Shown: positions 34,920-43,385 of the stretch, piece after piece
Layout of the letters: each line of letters opens with the position of its first letter
How positions within the stretch are numbered: position 1 is the first letter of the stretch
Source of the DNA: Bacteroidota bacterium
Lineage (GTDB): Bacteria > Bacteroidota > Bacteroidia > Flavobacteriales > Flavobacteriaceae
Direction of reading: 5' to 3'
Length of the DNA: 60,754 bases
Assembly: GCA_024280145.1 (NCBI GenBank)
Contig: JAJRQR010000092.1
Span: forward strand, 1-60,754
Notes under the pieces: generated by a model
The model's input: only the letters and a program-made list of their open reading frames with translations
What the model was told of the DNA's origin: nothing
Database searches by the model: none
Program-made: the position numbers and the translations under genes

Positions 34920-35254
34920 TTCGTTGATTTTTCTCGTGTTACTTTTTTAACTGCTTGTTGTAATTCGCTCCAGGTAGTATTTAATTCGGTTAAAAATAAT
35001 TTTCCTGTTTCGGTAAGTGCATAATACTTTCGTGGTGGTCCGCTAGTAGATTCTTCCCAGCGATAGGCTAATAATCCGGCGTTTTTAAGTCGGGTTAGCA
35101 AAGGGTAAATAGTTCCTTCAACCACCAACATTTTAGCATCTTTTAATGTTTCGAGTATGTCTGAAGTATATGCTTCTCCATCTTTTAAGATAGAAAGGAT
35201 GCAGTACTCCAAGACTCCTTTTCGCATTTGTGCTTTTGTGTTTTCAATTTTCAT
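34916..35254 (-). CDS. PadR family transcriptional regulator
   Basis: A 112-residue winged-helix repressor. The family features are MRKGVLEYCILSILKDGEAYTSDILETL (helix 1 and 2), LVVEGTIYPLLTRLKNAGLLAYRWEES (recognition helix and wing) and GPPRKYYALTETGK. It is short, without the long C-terminal domain, as in PadR subfamily 2. It probably regulates its own operon with the PspC and GIN-domain genes. Confidence 0.92.
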   Translation of the reverse strand: MKIENTKAQMRKGVLEYCILSILKDGEAYTSDILETLKDAKMLVVEGTIYPLLTRLKNAGLLAYRWEESTSGPPRKYYALTETGKLFLTELNTTWSELQQAVKKVTREKSTK

Positions 35255-35352
35255 ATGTTCTAGTTATATTTTTAGCGGTAACATATGCTGTTCGCTATAA
35301 TATTTTTTTAAAGGATTAATAATTGAGCATGCTCGGTTCATGTGTCTTGTGT

Positions 35353-35574
35353 TTAATTAGTTGAAACAGATTCAACTTTAATTCTCATGTTGCTTTTTGT
35401 TACTTCTTCATTAGTAATTAAATAATGAGAATTGAGGTCTTTGAGTTTAAAACGTTGCTCTTGGCAAACTTGAATGTTTTCTGAATTGGAAACATAAGTT
35501 GCTTCGGGTTGATTAGTCCCTATGGAAAGCATGTTTAAAACAATCGATAATACTAAATTAATTAGTGTGTTCAT
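35353..35574 (-). CDS. Small hypothetical protein with N-terminal hydrophobic segment
   Basis: 73 residues: a hydrophobic start (LINLVLSIVLNMLSIG) that could be a signal or anchor, then a polar tail with one Cys. It overlaps the end of the DUF4870 gene by 17 bp, so coupled expression is likely. I know no family for it. Confidence 0.5.
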   Translation of the reverse strand: MNTLINLVLSIVLNMLSIGTNQPEATYVSNSENIQVCQEQRFKLKDLNSHYLITNEEVTKSNMRIKVESVSTN

Positions 35575-36082
35575 TTTTTGATTGATTTATTCCCTCGTCA
35601 ATTTCTTGATCTTGGGAGGTTGTTTTAATGAATGATATACTTAATGGGTATTTGTACAAATTCCCTTTTGAAGCTGCCATAGTAGCTGAAATTACAGCGT
35701 ATAATTCGAAAATAAACAACCCGAATACTAGCATTGCAGCTATAAAAATTACGATTACATAACCTGAAAGTGATTTAATATTATGCATGGAGATTTCTCC
35801 AACGGTAGTGTCTATAGTATCTATTAATGAAATAAAATCGGTTGCAAAAATGAGTACAAACGGAAGACTAATAAGACCTATTAATAAAGTATAAACAAAA
35901 ACGCTTAATTGAAAGTTAAGAGCTTGTTTTCCGTTTTCATCTACAAATTTTTGTTCTTTATTAAAGGTCCATAATAATAGTGGAGCAATAAAATTTCCGA
36001 AAGGGAAAAAGAACTTTGCAAAAGTAGAAAGGTGCATTGCTGCAGCTACATTTTTTTGGTTTTCGGTTACGGTAGTTTCCAT
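35558..36082 (-). CDS. DUF4870 domain-containing membrane protein
   Basis: A 174-residue membrane protein. It begins AAAMHLSTFAKFFFPFGNFIAPLLLW, then FVDENGKQALNFQLSVFVYT, which is the DUF4870 signature (four membrane helices). The C-terminus ends in a polar tail. Function unknown. It is the first gene of the run with the small protein and the PadR/PspC/GIN genes. Confidence 0.88.
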   Translation of the reverse strand: METTVTENQKNVAAAMHLSTFAKFFFPFGNFIAPLLLWTFNKEQKFVDENGKQALNFQLSVFVYTLLIGLISLPFVLIFATDFISLIDTIDTTVGEISMHNIKSLSGYVIVIFIAAMLVFGLFIFELYAVISATMAASKGNLYKYPLSISFIKTTSQDQEIDEGINQSKNEHTN

Positions 36083-36434
36083 AGTCTATTAATTTCTTAT
36101 GCAAATATATGTCTAAAAGAAGGTACTTTGTTACGCATAGTACTATAATTAACATATTTTTAACATTTGTTGGATTATTAAATATTGGGTTAATGAGATG
36201 TTTTAAAGGGGTTAGGTATTGTTATTGAAGGCTTAAGAGGATGAAGTTTGACGAAATCATTATTGGTTTGTCTTTGCGAGTTTTTATTAGCAAAGCAATC
36301 TTAAAAAATCTAGTTAACATCATGAGATTGCCACGGTTTACAGAAAAAGTGAACCTCGCAATGACAAATTCTCTGAGATTGCTTCGCTACATTCGCAATG
36401 GCATTTTGGTTATCTTCGCAGAAAATAAAATCAG
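36083..36434. repeat. Intergenic region with GTCATTGCGAGG-type repeat remnants
   Basis: This 352-bp gap contains an imperfect inverted arrangement: TTTGCGAG...GCAAAGCAATCTT (about 36273-36302), GAGATTGCCACGG (36323-36335), CCTCGCAATGACA (36354-36366) and GAGATTGCTTCGCTACATTCGCAATGGC (36376-36403). These are pieces of the flavobacterial 'GTCATTGCGAGG...GAAGCAATCTC' interspersed element. Short frames here are not protein-like. Confidence 0.65.
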
Positions 36435-36899
36435 ATGCCTTTATCTCCCAAGCAAATCAACACCTTCACCTTATTTAAATTGCCATCAGTATTTTTTACG
36501 GGTGTTCGTGTAAAATCTATTACTGAAACTTCGTGTACAGTGAGTGTTAAACATCGCTGGATCAATCAAAATCCATTTAAGTCTATGTTTTGGGCAGTAC
36601 AAGGAATGGCAGCCGAATTAGCAACAGGTGCTTTAGTTATGAGTGTTATTAAGGAGAGTAATCAGAAAATTTCCATGTTAGTTGCCAATAATAAAGCCTC
36701 CTTTTATAAGAAAGCAACTGGTAGAATTAACTTTATTTGCAACGATGGAGAGAAAATAAAAGAAGCAATTAATAAAGCAGTTGAATCAAAAGAAGGACAA
36801 ACTTGTTGGATGAAAGCAGAAGGTGTTAATTCCGATGGTGTAACTGTTTCGGTTTTTGAATTTGAATGGACCGTTAAAGTCAAGAAACATACTGCTTAG
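36435..36899 (+). CDS. DUF4442 domain (hotdog-fold thioesterase-like) protein
   Basis: A 154-residue protein of the YiiD/DUF4442 hotdog family. It carries FFTGVRVKSITETSCTVSVKHRWINQNPFKSMFWAVQGMAAELATGA in segments, the last part being the central hotdog helix, and KATGRINFICNDGEKIKEAI. It may act on acyl-CoA, but no activity can be assigned. It starts directly after the repeat region, and the promoter is not obvious. It is followed by a 170-bp gap and a small conserved protein. Confidence 0.8.
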   Translation: MPLSPKQINTFTLFKLPSVFFTGVRVKSITETSCTVSVKHRWINQNPFKSMFWAVQGMAAELATGALVMSVIKESNQKISMLVANNKASFYKKATGRINFICNDGEKIKEAINKAVESKEGQTCWMKAEGVNSDGVTVSVFEFEWTVKVKKHTA

Positions 36900-37069
36900 A
36901 AGATTTTTTTTAACTGAATTATCTGCTTTTTATCGTGTAAATGAAGGTTAATATTTTGCTAAACTTATCAACAATTGGGAATAAAACCCAATATTTTTCA
37001 TTACATTTAAACTGAATTTAAAAACAAACGCTTATAGTAAAAACTACTTAACCTAACATTTAAATTATA

Positions 37070-37267
37070 ATGGCTAGAGCAATGTTCGATTATACCAAAG
37101 CAGTACTTAATAAAGTTAGCTTTGACGTAAATCTTTTCTGCATCGAGTTAAAAAAAGCATTAACCCGTTTACTTCCCCACGAAATTGAGGAATTAAAAAT
37201 ATGGGTCAATGATTTACTCGAAGAGAAACCCCAATTAAATCAATGTTTAATTTATTTAAAACCATAA
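37070..37267 (+). CDS. Small conserved hypothetical protein, 65 residues
   Basis: A 65-residue soluble protein starting MARAMFDYTKAVLNKVSFD, with ELKKALTRLLPHEIEELKIW in the middle. It is helical, with no Cys pair or membrane segment. It has its own terminator directly overlapping the stop codon region. The sequence pattern looks like a short conserved Bacteroidetes protein, but I cannot name a function. Confidence 0.65.
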   Translation: MARAMFDYTKAVLNKVSFDVNLFCIELKKALTRLLPHEIEELKIWVNDLLEEKPQLNQCLIYLKP

Positions 37268-37297
37268 AAAAAGTCCCTCATTTCGAGGGATTTTTTT
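37266..37297 (+). terminator. Terminator after the 65-residue gene
   Basis: TCCCTC (37274-37279) pairs with GAGGGA (37285-37290), extended by A7 and T7 around one mismatch. The 5' arm overlaps the end of the stop codon. Confidence 0.8.
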
Positions 37298-37321
37298 GCT
37301 TTTGAGAACTATATTATCAGG

Positions 37322-37391
37322 CTGAGCGTAGTCGAAGCCTCTTATAAGATAATTAATTATCGAATTAAATTGACACTTCGACTGCGCTCAG
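37322..37391. repeat. Palindromic interspersed repeat upstream of the oxyR 3' end
   Basis: CTGAGCGTAGTCGAAG (37322-37337) and CTTCGACTGCGCTCAG (37376-37391) are inverted copies with one mismatch, the same element as at 23497 and 25197. Confidence 0.75.
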
Positions 37392-37465
37392 TGTGACATA
37401 TTGTTCGTGTTTATAGTTAGAAGATGAAACTCTGTGAAGACCTTTGTGTTTTCTGTGGTTAAAAC

Positions 37466-38403
37466 CTACTTCAAAGGACTTATCACTTTAATATCTTGAA
37501 AGGTAATTGCACCTCGAATAACTCCAGAAATTATATCATATAAAGCATCTACAATTTGCATTTTCAATTCACTTTTTTTATACAATAAACTTACTTCTCT
37601 TGCTGGTGATGGTTCGTTAAAGTAACGTAAATGACTTTCTTGCTTTGAAGAAATTTCCATAGTATTTAAGTAAGGGAGAAGTGTCATTCCAAATCCTTCA
37701 TCAGAAAGTTTTATTAGTGTTTCAAAACTTCCGCTTTCTAATTGAAAAGATTCTCCTGCAGTATTGTTTTTTAAAGATTTACAAATATTAATCACACCAT
37801 CTCTAAAACAATGACCATCTTCCAAAAGCAAAATATCATTGATATCTAAATCTGATCTATCCAATTTTTTTTCGAAAAAAGGCGATGTGTTTCTGGAACA
37901 TAACCTACAAAAGGTTCAAAATACAAAACACGTTCTTTTATTTTTTCTTGATTTAACGGAGTAGCAGCAATAGCAGCATCCAAATGGCCATCGTTCAGTT
38001 TTGAAATGATTTCAGCTGTGGTTAACTCTTCAATTTTTAAATGAACTTTTGGGTATTTATTTGTAAAGTTTTTTAAAAACATAGGTAATAGGGTAGGCAT
38101 GATAGTAGGAATAATTCCTAATTTAAATTCTCCTCCAATAAAACCTTTTTCTTGATCTACTACATCTTGCATTCTTGCAGATTCATTAACGATATTACGA
38201 GCTTGATTTACTATTTTCCTGCCAACATCGGTAAGTTCAATGGGTTTTTTACTTCTATCAAAAATAAGAATACTCAATTCATCTTCTAATTTCTGAATTT
38301 GCATGCTTAAAGTAGGTTGAGTAACAAAAACGTGCTCTGCTGCTTTGGTGAAATTTTGATGTTCAGCAACTGCTAACACGTATTTTAATTGAGTAATAGT
38401 CAT
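37466..38403 (-). pseudogene. oxyR: OxyR-type LysR regulator with one-base frameshift
   Basis: Peroxide-sensing LysR regulator. From ATG 38403 comes the winged helix TITQLKYVLAVAEHQNFTKA with HVFVTQPTLSMQIQKLEDEL, then the effector domain, up to THRLFSKKN, where the frame runs into WIDQI and a stop at 37846. In the other frame it continues LDRSDLDINDILLLEDGHCF and on to 37466. A run of eight A (coding strand; T at 37865-37872) marks the junction, and nine A would restore SKKKLDRSDLDIND. The second part holds both redox cysteines spaced as in E. coli OxyR (GHCFRDGVINIC). Either a frameshift mutation or a homopolymer error. Confidence 0.87.
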
Positions 38404-38420
38404 AATATTGATATTTGAAA

Positions 38421-38428
38421 CAAAGATA
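38421..38428 (-). promoter_or_regulatory. Putative -7 element (TATCTTTG) for oxyR
   Basis: A TAnnTTTG match on the minus strand, 18 bp upstream of the oxyR ATG. Confidence 0.5.
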
Positions 38429-38612
38429 AAATAATTATCAATAAAATTTATTGTAATAACAAAATATTAAGATTTGCTTTATAGTTTGCCTTGCATCAAT
38501 ACCCCTTAAATAGGTGAAATACAAAACAAAAAATGACAAGAATGCTTTAGGTTTCAAATGGGTCTTGAAATAAAATATTGTAATATTGCAATCTTTAAAA
38601 AAATAAGACAAG

Positions 38613-39803
38613 ATGAAAAAAAAACTTTACATAATATTCGTGTTATTATTGACTTATACTACTGGTTTTACTCAAAAAATTCAATCTGAAGAAGTTGATT
38701 ATTTTGATGTAAAAATGCCTAACAATCCCCTTGATGAATCAATAAAAACATATAAAGTAGTTGTTGAAACACCATATACGCTAACAGTGGCAGAACTAAA
38801 TGAGCAATCTTTAGTCGACTTTGAGCTAGAAAAAGAAGATTATTTAAACGTACTAAAGAAAAGTGAAATAGAATTTCAAGAACGTTTAGCTAATCATGAT
38901 GACGAAGTGAAAAAAGCAGAAATGCGATATGATAAGGAAATGAATGATTTTAAAAGCTTATCAATGTTAGAGCGTTTAGCTTTGACAGATCAAGGTAAAA
39001 AGCCAACTCTTAAGGTTCCTTCAAAGCCAACTTACGTTAAACCTAGAGAGCCCCAATATGTTCAGCCAAATTTAGGCAATCAACTTATATTTGATAATAA
39101 TGTTTTAGCAGATGGCATTGAGTTATTAGGTTATGAAAAAGGAAATGATATACTGTTTGTAATTAATATATCAAAAATGATATTTCAAGATAATGGTGGA
39201 CAAACATTTTACAGTCAACCAACCGATTTAAAAGTGATGAAAGGTGCTGAAATTATAGCAAATAAAAAATTTGATGATGAATTTCAGTTTTTAACATCTT
39301 CATCTAGTAATACCATTAATTTAGATCGTTATGAAAAAGATAATGTCAATAAAATAATGAAAAATATCAGCAAATATATTAATGAAGAGTTTGGATTTAT
39401 TCCAGTGGTTTCGTCTATTAAGATTGAATTTCCGAAGAATAAAAATAGAGAGTACGATGCTTTAGAAAATGCAAAAATTAATGCAATTTCAGCGTATAGA
39501 AAATTAAAAAAAGACGCTACTTCTAAAACGAGAGCACAAGCTAAAGAAGAGCTTGAAGCTGTTAGAGAAGTCTGGTTATCTGAACTTACAAGAATAGATT
39601 ATAACGATAAAAAAGCGGTGATGAACAATAAGGTAGCTAAAATGATTTTCTTCAATTTAATGCGTGTTGATATTAGTCTTAAAAATAAATCTCAAGCTGG
39701 AGAAACCCTTAGCTTAATGCAAAAAAAACGTATTGATCTAGATTTAAATTACAACGAGAAAACAACATTTACAAAGCTTGAAGAACAGGTTTATAAACTA
39801 TAA
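38613..39803 (+). CDS. Secreted hypothetical protein, 396 residues
   Basis: I do not recognise a family. It has a signal peptide (KLYIIFVLLLTYTTGFTQ). The mature protein has a charged helical stretch (about 70-120), a Pro/Lys/Val-rich linker (KPTLKVPSKPTYVKPREPQY), a beta-rich centre and a Lys-rich helical end (about 275-390, with the start YDALENAKINAISAYRKLKKDA) that looks like a repeat-type helical bundle. It is 6 bp upstream of another secreted protein on the same strand, and the two most likely act together in the envelope. Confidence 0.65.
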   Translation: MKKKLYIIFVLLLTYTTGFTQKIQSEEVDYFDVKMPNNPLDESIKTYKVVVETPYTLTVAELNEQSLVDFELEKEDYLNVLKKSEIEFQERLANHDDEVKKAEMRYDKEMNDFKSLSMLERLALTDQGKKPTLKVPSKPTYVKPREPQYVQPNLGNQLIFDNNVLADGIELLGYEKGNDILFVINISKMIFQDNGGQTFYSQPTDLKVMKGAEIIANKKFDDEFQFLTSSSSNTINLDRYEKDNVNKIMKNISKYINEEFGFIPVVSSIKIEFPKNKNREYDALENAKINAISAYRKLKKDATSKTRAQAKEELEAVREVWLSELTRIDYNDKKAVMNNKVAKMIFFNLMRVDISLKNKSQAGETLSLMQKKRIDLDLNYNEKTTFTKLEEQVYKL

Positions 39804-39809
39804 TTAATT

Positions 39810-41258
39810 ATGAAAAAAATACTTTTAACCCTTATCACTTTTTTAACTATTAGTCTTGGATTTGCTCAAGAATTTAAAACAGAGCCTAGTCAGTATTTTC
39901 AAAAAGTAAGTGAAAAAGAAATTTATAAAATTGTATTTCCGTCAGCCTACGGTTTTATGACATTGCATCATTTGGATAATGTAATGATGGATAATATAAA
40001 AGCTATGGTATTGACCAAATATGATCAATCTATGCAATCGATAGAAACCAAAACTTTTAATTTACCAAAGTTAGGTTTACGTGCTTCAGATTTACAAGAA
40101 GTAATAGAGTTGGACAATCAGCTTATTTTTATTTCAACTGTGATGCACAAAAAAATGGCAAAACACGAAGTTAATGCGCAGGTATATTCAGAAAAAGAAA
40201 ATACAGTAAGCGACAATAAAGTGTTGGCATCTTTTGTTATTGATGGTTATTCAAAATCTGGTTATTATCAAATTGCTATTTCTCCAGACCAAACAAAAAT
40301 TGCCATTGTTGCCAATATGCCTTTTGTTAAGAAAACTCAAGAAAAAGTGAAAATTTGGGTTTATGACAATCAGTTAAATCTTCTTTGGGAACAAACGGAA
40401 ACACTAAAATACAAAAGCGAGAGAGCTTATCAAGAAGATGTTTTTGTGATGAATTCCGGGGAAGTTGTTATGAGCAAGGTGATAGATGCTTATAAAAAAA
40501 CACGTCAATCTCAACTTCTAACTTTTAATGGTTCTTCTGTTGAAATACAAAATTTTTCATCGCCAGGGTTTTTACCTATGCAAATGAAATACATAGATGT
40601 TAACGGTAAGGGAATGCTTATTGGATTTTTCTGGAACGGAAAAAATAGTGTTATAAAAATAAATAGCACCGAAGGAGAAGATAATGATGGAGCATTTTTA
40701 TACGATTTAAGTTCTAACAAATTAATTGGTCTTCATGAATGGAGCGAAAGTTTAAATTCTAAAGATCTTAAAAGCCTTCAGGTAGTAGATGTAGAAATTG
40801 TTAATGATGCTATTTTTATGATTGGCGAAAAACAGCTTGAAGACAGTGAGTTTAGAAAAAATGGAACTACAGTAACCAATGAGTTAGATTATTTATATAC
40901 CTATGGTTCTAGTGTTATTGTTAATTTTGATACTAAAGGAACCTTAAAAAGTTTCACCCCTTTGTTTAACTCTAAACAGTATAAAAATCAAGAAAAGGAA
41001 AAAGGGTCTTTATCTGCTTTGTATTTAGAAAACGGACTACGTATTTTTTCTAATAATGACAATATAATTACTTTCAATACATTTTTCACAGAAAACAAAG
41101 GCACTTTTGTAAGACCTAGAATTTTACCTTCTGAACATGGTTCTTCAACCATTCCATATATTTTGCCAAAAACAGTAAGAGCTGTAAATGATTATAATAT
41201 TGCTTATTATATTACACACTATGGGGATCGCTATTGGCTTAATAAAATGACTTGGTAA
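39810..41258 (+). CDS. Secreted hypothetical protein, 482 residues, beta-rich
   Basis: Signal peptide ILLTLITFLTISLGFAQ. The mature protein is rich in short strands with repeated spacing (LDNQLIFISTVMHKKM, YDNQLNLLWEQTE, GKGMLIGFFWNG, DAIFMIGEKQL), suggesting a beta-propeller. Propeller motifs are not strict enough for me to assign a family. It is the second gene of a two-gene unit with the 396-residue protein and ends at a perfect bidirectional terminator. Confidence 0.65.
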   Translation: MKKILLTLITFLTISLGFAQEFKTEPSQYFQKVSEKEIYKIVFPSAYGFMTLHHLDNVMMDNIKAMVLTKYDQSMQSIETKTFNLPKLGLRASDLQEVIELDNQLIFISTVMHKKMAKHEVNAQVYSEKENTVSDNKVLASFVIDGYSKSGYYQIAISPDQTKIAIVANMPFVKKTQEKVKIWVYDNQLNLLWEQTETLKYKSERAYQEDVFVMNSGEVVMSKVIDAYKKTRQSQLLTFNGSSVEIQNFSSPGFLPMQMKYIDVNGKGMLIGFFWNGKNSVIKINSTEGEDNDGAFLYDLSSNKLIGLHEWSESLNSKDLKSLQVVDVEIVNDAIFMIGEKQLEDSEFRKNGTTVTNELDYLYTYGSSVIVNFDTKGTLKSFTPLFNSKQYKNQEKEKGSLSALYLENGLRIFSNNDNIITFNTFFTENKGTFVRPRILPSEHGSSTIPYILPKTVRAVNDYNIAYYITHYGDRYWLNKMTW

Positions 41259-41274
41259 CAAGGAATAAATAACA

Positions 41275-41314
41275 AAAAAACAAAAGCCTCCGTGGTTAGA
41301 GGCTTTTGTTTTTT
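41275..41314. terminator. Bidirectional terminator
   Basis: A perfect 16-bp stem, AAAAAACAAAAGCCTC (41275-41290) with GAGGCTTTTGTTTTTT (41299-41314), between the convergent 482-residue and DUF2141 genes. Confidence 0.85.
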
Positions 41315-41339
41315 AATATTTCTTACGGAAAGCAGCTAT

Positions 41340-41768
41340 TTATAATCTAATTTCAATTTCAGTAGGAGTTTCTCCTATTTCAAATTTTGCATCACTCCAT
41401 TGAGGAGGTCCCATTAGCATTACATTATTTGAAATTCCAAAAGCTTCTTTTGGCATTCCGTTGGGTTCAAAATCCATTTGTTTATTATCGTTTTTATCGT
41501 GTAAAACTACGACTCCGTATTCACCTGGACTTATGTTTTCAAAAGTAGCGATTGCTTGTCCGTCTTTAATTTCTAAACTGGCAGCATCTATAGGCTTTTT
41601 ATTAAAAGAGGCTTCGTTGTGAAGCGACACTAAAATATGCCCTCCAGATCCTCTTAAAGAAACGGTTACTGTTAGGGGTGTTCCTTTTGTTTTAACATCA
41701 GGAGCAGATTGTGCATTTAAAATAAAAGTTGTGATTGCTAAAGTTAAGCTTAGTAGAATTGTTTTCAT
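41340..41768 (-). CDS. DUF2141 domain-containing secreted protein
   Basis: 142 residues with a signal peptide ending FILNAQ. The mature beta-sandwich carries the DUF2141 motif: LTVTVSLRGSGGHILVSLHN near 33, then YGVVVLHDKNDNKQMDFEPNG near 83 and MPKEAFGISNN. The family is exported and of unknown function. It stands alone, transcribed away from cydAB. Confidence 0.9.
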   Translation of the reverse strand: MKTILLSLTLAITTFILNAQSAPDVKTKGTPLTVTVSLRGSGGHILVSLHNEASFNKKPIDAASLEIKDGQAIATFENISPGEYGVVVLHDKNDNKQMDFEPNGMPKEAFGISNNVMLMGPPQWSDAKFEIGETPTEIEIRL

Positions 41769-41988
41769 GATTTTAGTTTTAAATTGTTTTGATTAATTAT
41801 GGTACAAATATGCAATCGAATGTGTTCTTTTTAAAAAAGGTTTGACTGAAGTGTAATTTTCTTTGGATGAAATGTAGTTTAAATCTGGAAATTAGAATAT
41901 TGAGGTTAGAAAGAAGGCTGAGGAGTGTTTTTTGAAGCATTTTTGTTGCTGGAATTCAAATTTATAAAATAATATATATATGTGACAT

Positions 41989-42006
41989 CTGTTACGCTAC
42001 TAACAG
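41989..42006. promoter_or_regulatory. Candidate CRP/FNR-family operator upstream of cydA
   Basis: CTGTTA (41989-41994), CGCTAC, TAACAG (42001-42006): a perfect inverted repeat whose core TGTTA-N6-TAACA has the 5-6-5 geometry of CRP/FNR family sites. It covers the -33 position relative to the -7 box at 42018-42025, and no TTTG is present there. Confidence 0.5.
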
Positions 42007-42017
42007 CAATATACTAT

Positions 42018-42025
42018 TACTTTTG
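42018..42025 (+). promoter_or_regulatory. Putative -7 element (TACTTTTG) for cydAB
   Basis: A TAnnTTTG match 26 bp upstream of the cydA ATG. Confidence 0.55.
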
Positions 42026-42050
42026 TATCACTCTAAAATAGAAAATATAT

Positions 42051-43382
42051 ATGGAAGATATGATTTTTTACGATAGACTGCAATTCGCATTTACTATCAC
42101 ATTTCACTACATATTCCCACAATTAACTATGGGTTTGTCCTTAATGATTGTCTATTTTAAATGGCGTTATTTAAGGGAGAAAAAAGATAAATATAATAAT
42201 GCGGCAAAGTTTTTTATGAAAATATTTGCTATCAATTTTACGATGGGAGTTGTTACAGGAATTCCAATGGAATTTCAATTTGGTACCAACTGGGCGAAAT
42301 TTTCTGAACTAACAGGTAGTATTATAGGTCAGACTTTAGCTATGGAAGGGATGTTCTCTTTCTTCTTAGAATCCTCATTCTTAGCATTATTTATTTTCGG
42401 AGAAAAATTAATGGGGCAAAAACTTCACTTCTTAACAGGGTTTTTAGTTTTCCTTGGGTCTTGGGCAAGTGGTTGGTTTATTTTAGCTACCAATGCTTGG
42501 ATGCAACATCCTGTAGGCTATGAAATTTTAGATAATGGTAAATTTGTTTTAGATAATTTTTCTGCCCTTTTTGCTAACCCTTGGCTTTTACCGGCTTTTT
42601 TACATAATCAAGTGGCTTCTGTTGCTACTTCATCTTTTGTTGTGGCAAGTATTGGAGCTTTTTATGTATTAAGAAATAAAAACTTGGAGTATGGTAAATT
42701 ATTCTTAAAAACGGGAGTTGTTTTTGGTTTAATATCAAGTTTGCTTTTGGCTTTTCCGACAGGAGATTGGAATGCGAAAAATGTAGTGAAATACCAACCT
42801 GCAACTTTTGCAGCAATGGAAGGAATTTTTGAAACAGAAGAAGCTGGAACTGAAATTGTTTTGATTGGACAACCAAATATGGTTGAAAAGAAGTTAGACA
42901 ATAAAATTGCAGTTCCCAATATTCTAAGTTTTTTGACCTATCAAGATTGGGATAAGCAAATTAAAGGAATGGATCAATTTGAAAAAGAAGAATTACCAAC
43001 TAATATTCCTGCACTATATTATGCATATCATATAATGGTTGGCTTAGGAACTATTTTTATAGGAATAATGGGATTGGCAGTTTTCTTCTTATGGAGAAAA
43101 AAAATATACCATATAAAACCACTACTTTGGACTATTATGTTTTTGTTTCCTTTTCCCTATATCGCGAATATTACAGGCTGGTATGTTGCAGAATTAGGAA
43201 GGCAACCCTATTTAGTTTATGGTTTGTTAAAAACAGCAGACGGAGTTTCTCCTACCGTTTCATCTGGAAACACTTTATTTACTCTTTTAGGCTTTGTAGC
43301 ACTATATATGTTACTTGGCTTACTGTTTTTAGTATTAGTGGGTAAAACTATTAACCAAGGTCCAAAACCTCAAACACATTAA
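42051..43382 (+). CDS. cydA: Cytochrome bd ubiquinol oxidase subunit I
   Basis: High-affinity terminal oxidase subunit carrying the haems. It has 443 residues. The haem b595 ligand His19 is in FTITFHYIFPQLTMG; acidic residues are in AMEGMFSFFLESSFLALF near 97-114; a second His is in FLHNQVASVATSSF near 183; and a haem-ligand Met is in AYHIMVGLGT near 326. The quinol loop is short. The usual GRQPW motif reads GRQPYLVYGLLKT here, a Trp-to-Tyr difference. It is followed by cydB 4 bp downstream. An activator-type palindrome upstream suggests control by oxygen or redox state. Confidence 0.94.
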   Translation: MEDMIFYDRLQFAFTITFHYIFPQLTMGLSLMIVYFKWRYLREKKDKYNNAAKFFMKIFAINFTMGVVTGIPMEFQFGTNWAKFSELTGSIIGQTLAMEGMFSFFLESSFLALFIFGEKLMGQKLHFLTGFLVFLGSWASGWFILATNAWMQHPVGYEILDNGKFVLDNFSALFANPWLLPAFLHNQVASVATSSFVVASIGAFYVLRNKNLEYGKLFLKTGVVFGLISSLLLAFPTGDWNAKNVVKYQPATFAAMEGIFETEEAGTEIVLIGQPNMVEKKLDNKIAVPNILSFLTYQDWDKQIKGMDQFEKEELPTNIPALYYAYHIMVGLGTIFIGIMGLAVFFLWRKKIYHIKPLLWTIMFLFPFPYIANITGWYVAELGRQPYLVYGLLKTADGVSPTVSSGNTLFTLLGFVALYMLLGLLFLVLVGKTINQGPKPQTH

Positions 43383-43385
43383 GTT

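Larger units (their letters stand above)
41769..42050. other. Divergent intergenic region between DUF2141 and cydA
   Basis: A 282-bp AT-rich gap that holds the cydA promoter and its CRP/FNR-like palindrome at the right end. The rest (41769-41980) is AT-rich with no hairpin or frame that I would call. Confidence 0.5.

Noticed and set aside
36241-36513. A 90-residue + strand frame upstream of the DUF4442 gene
   Set aside because: It runs through interspersed-repeat remnants and overlaps the DUF4442 start in another frame.
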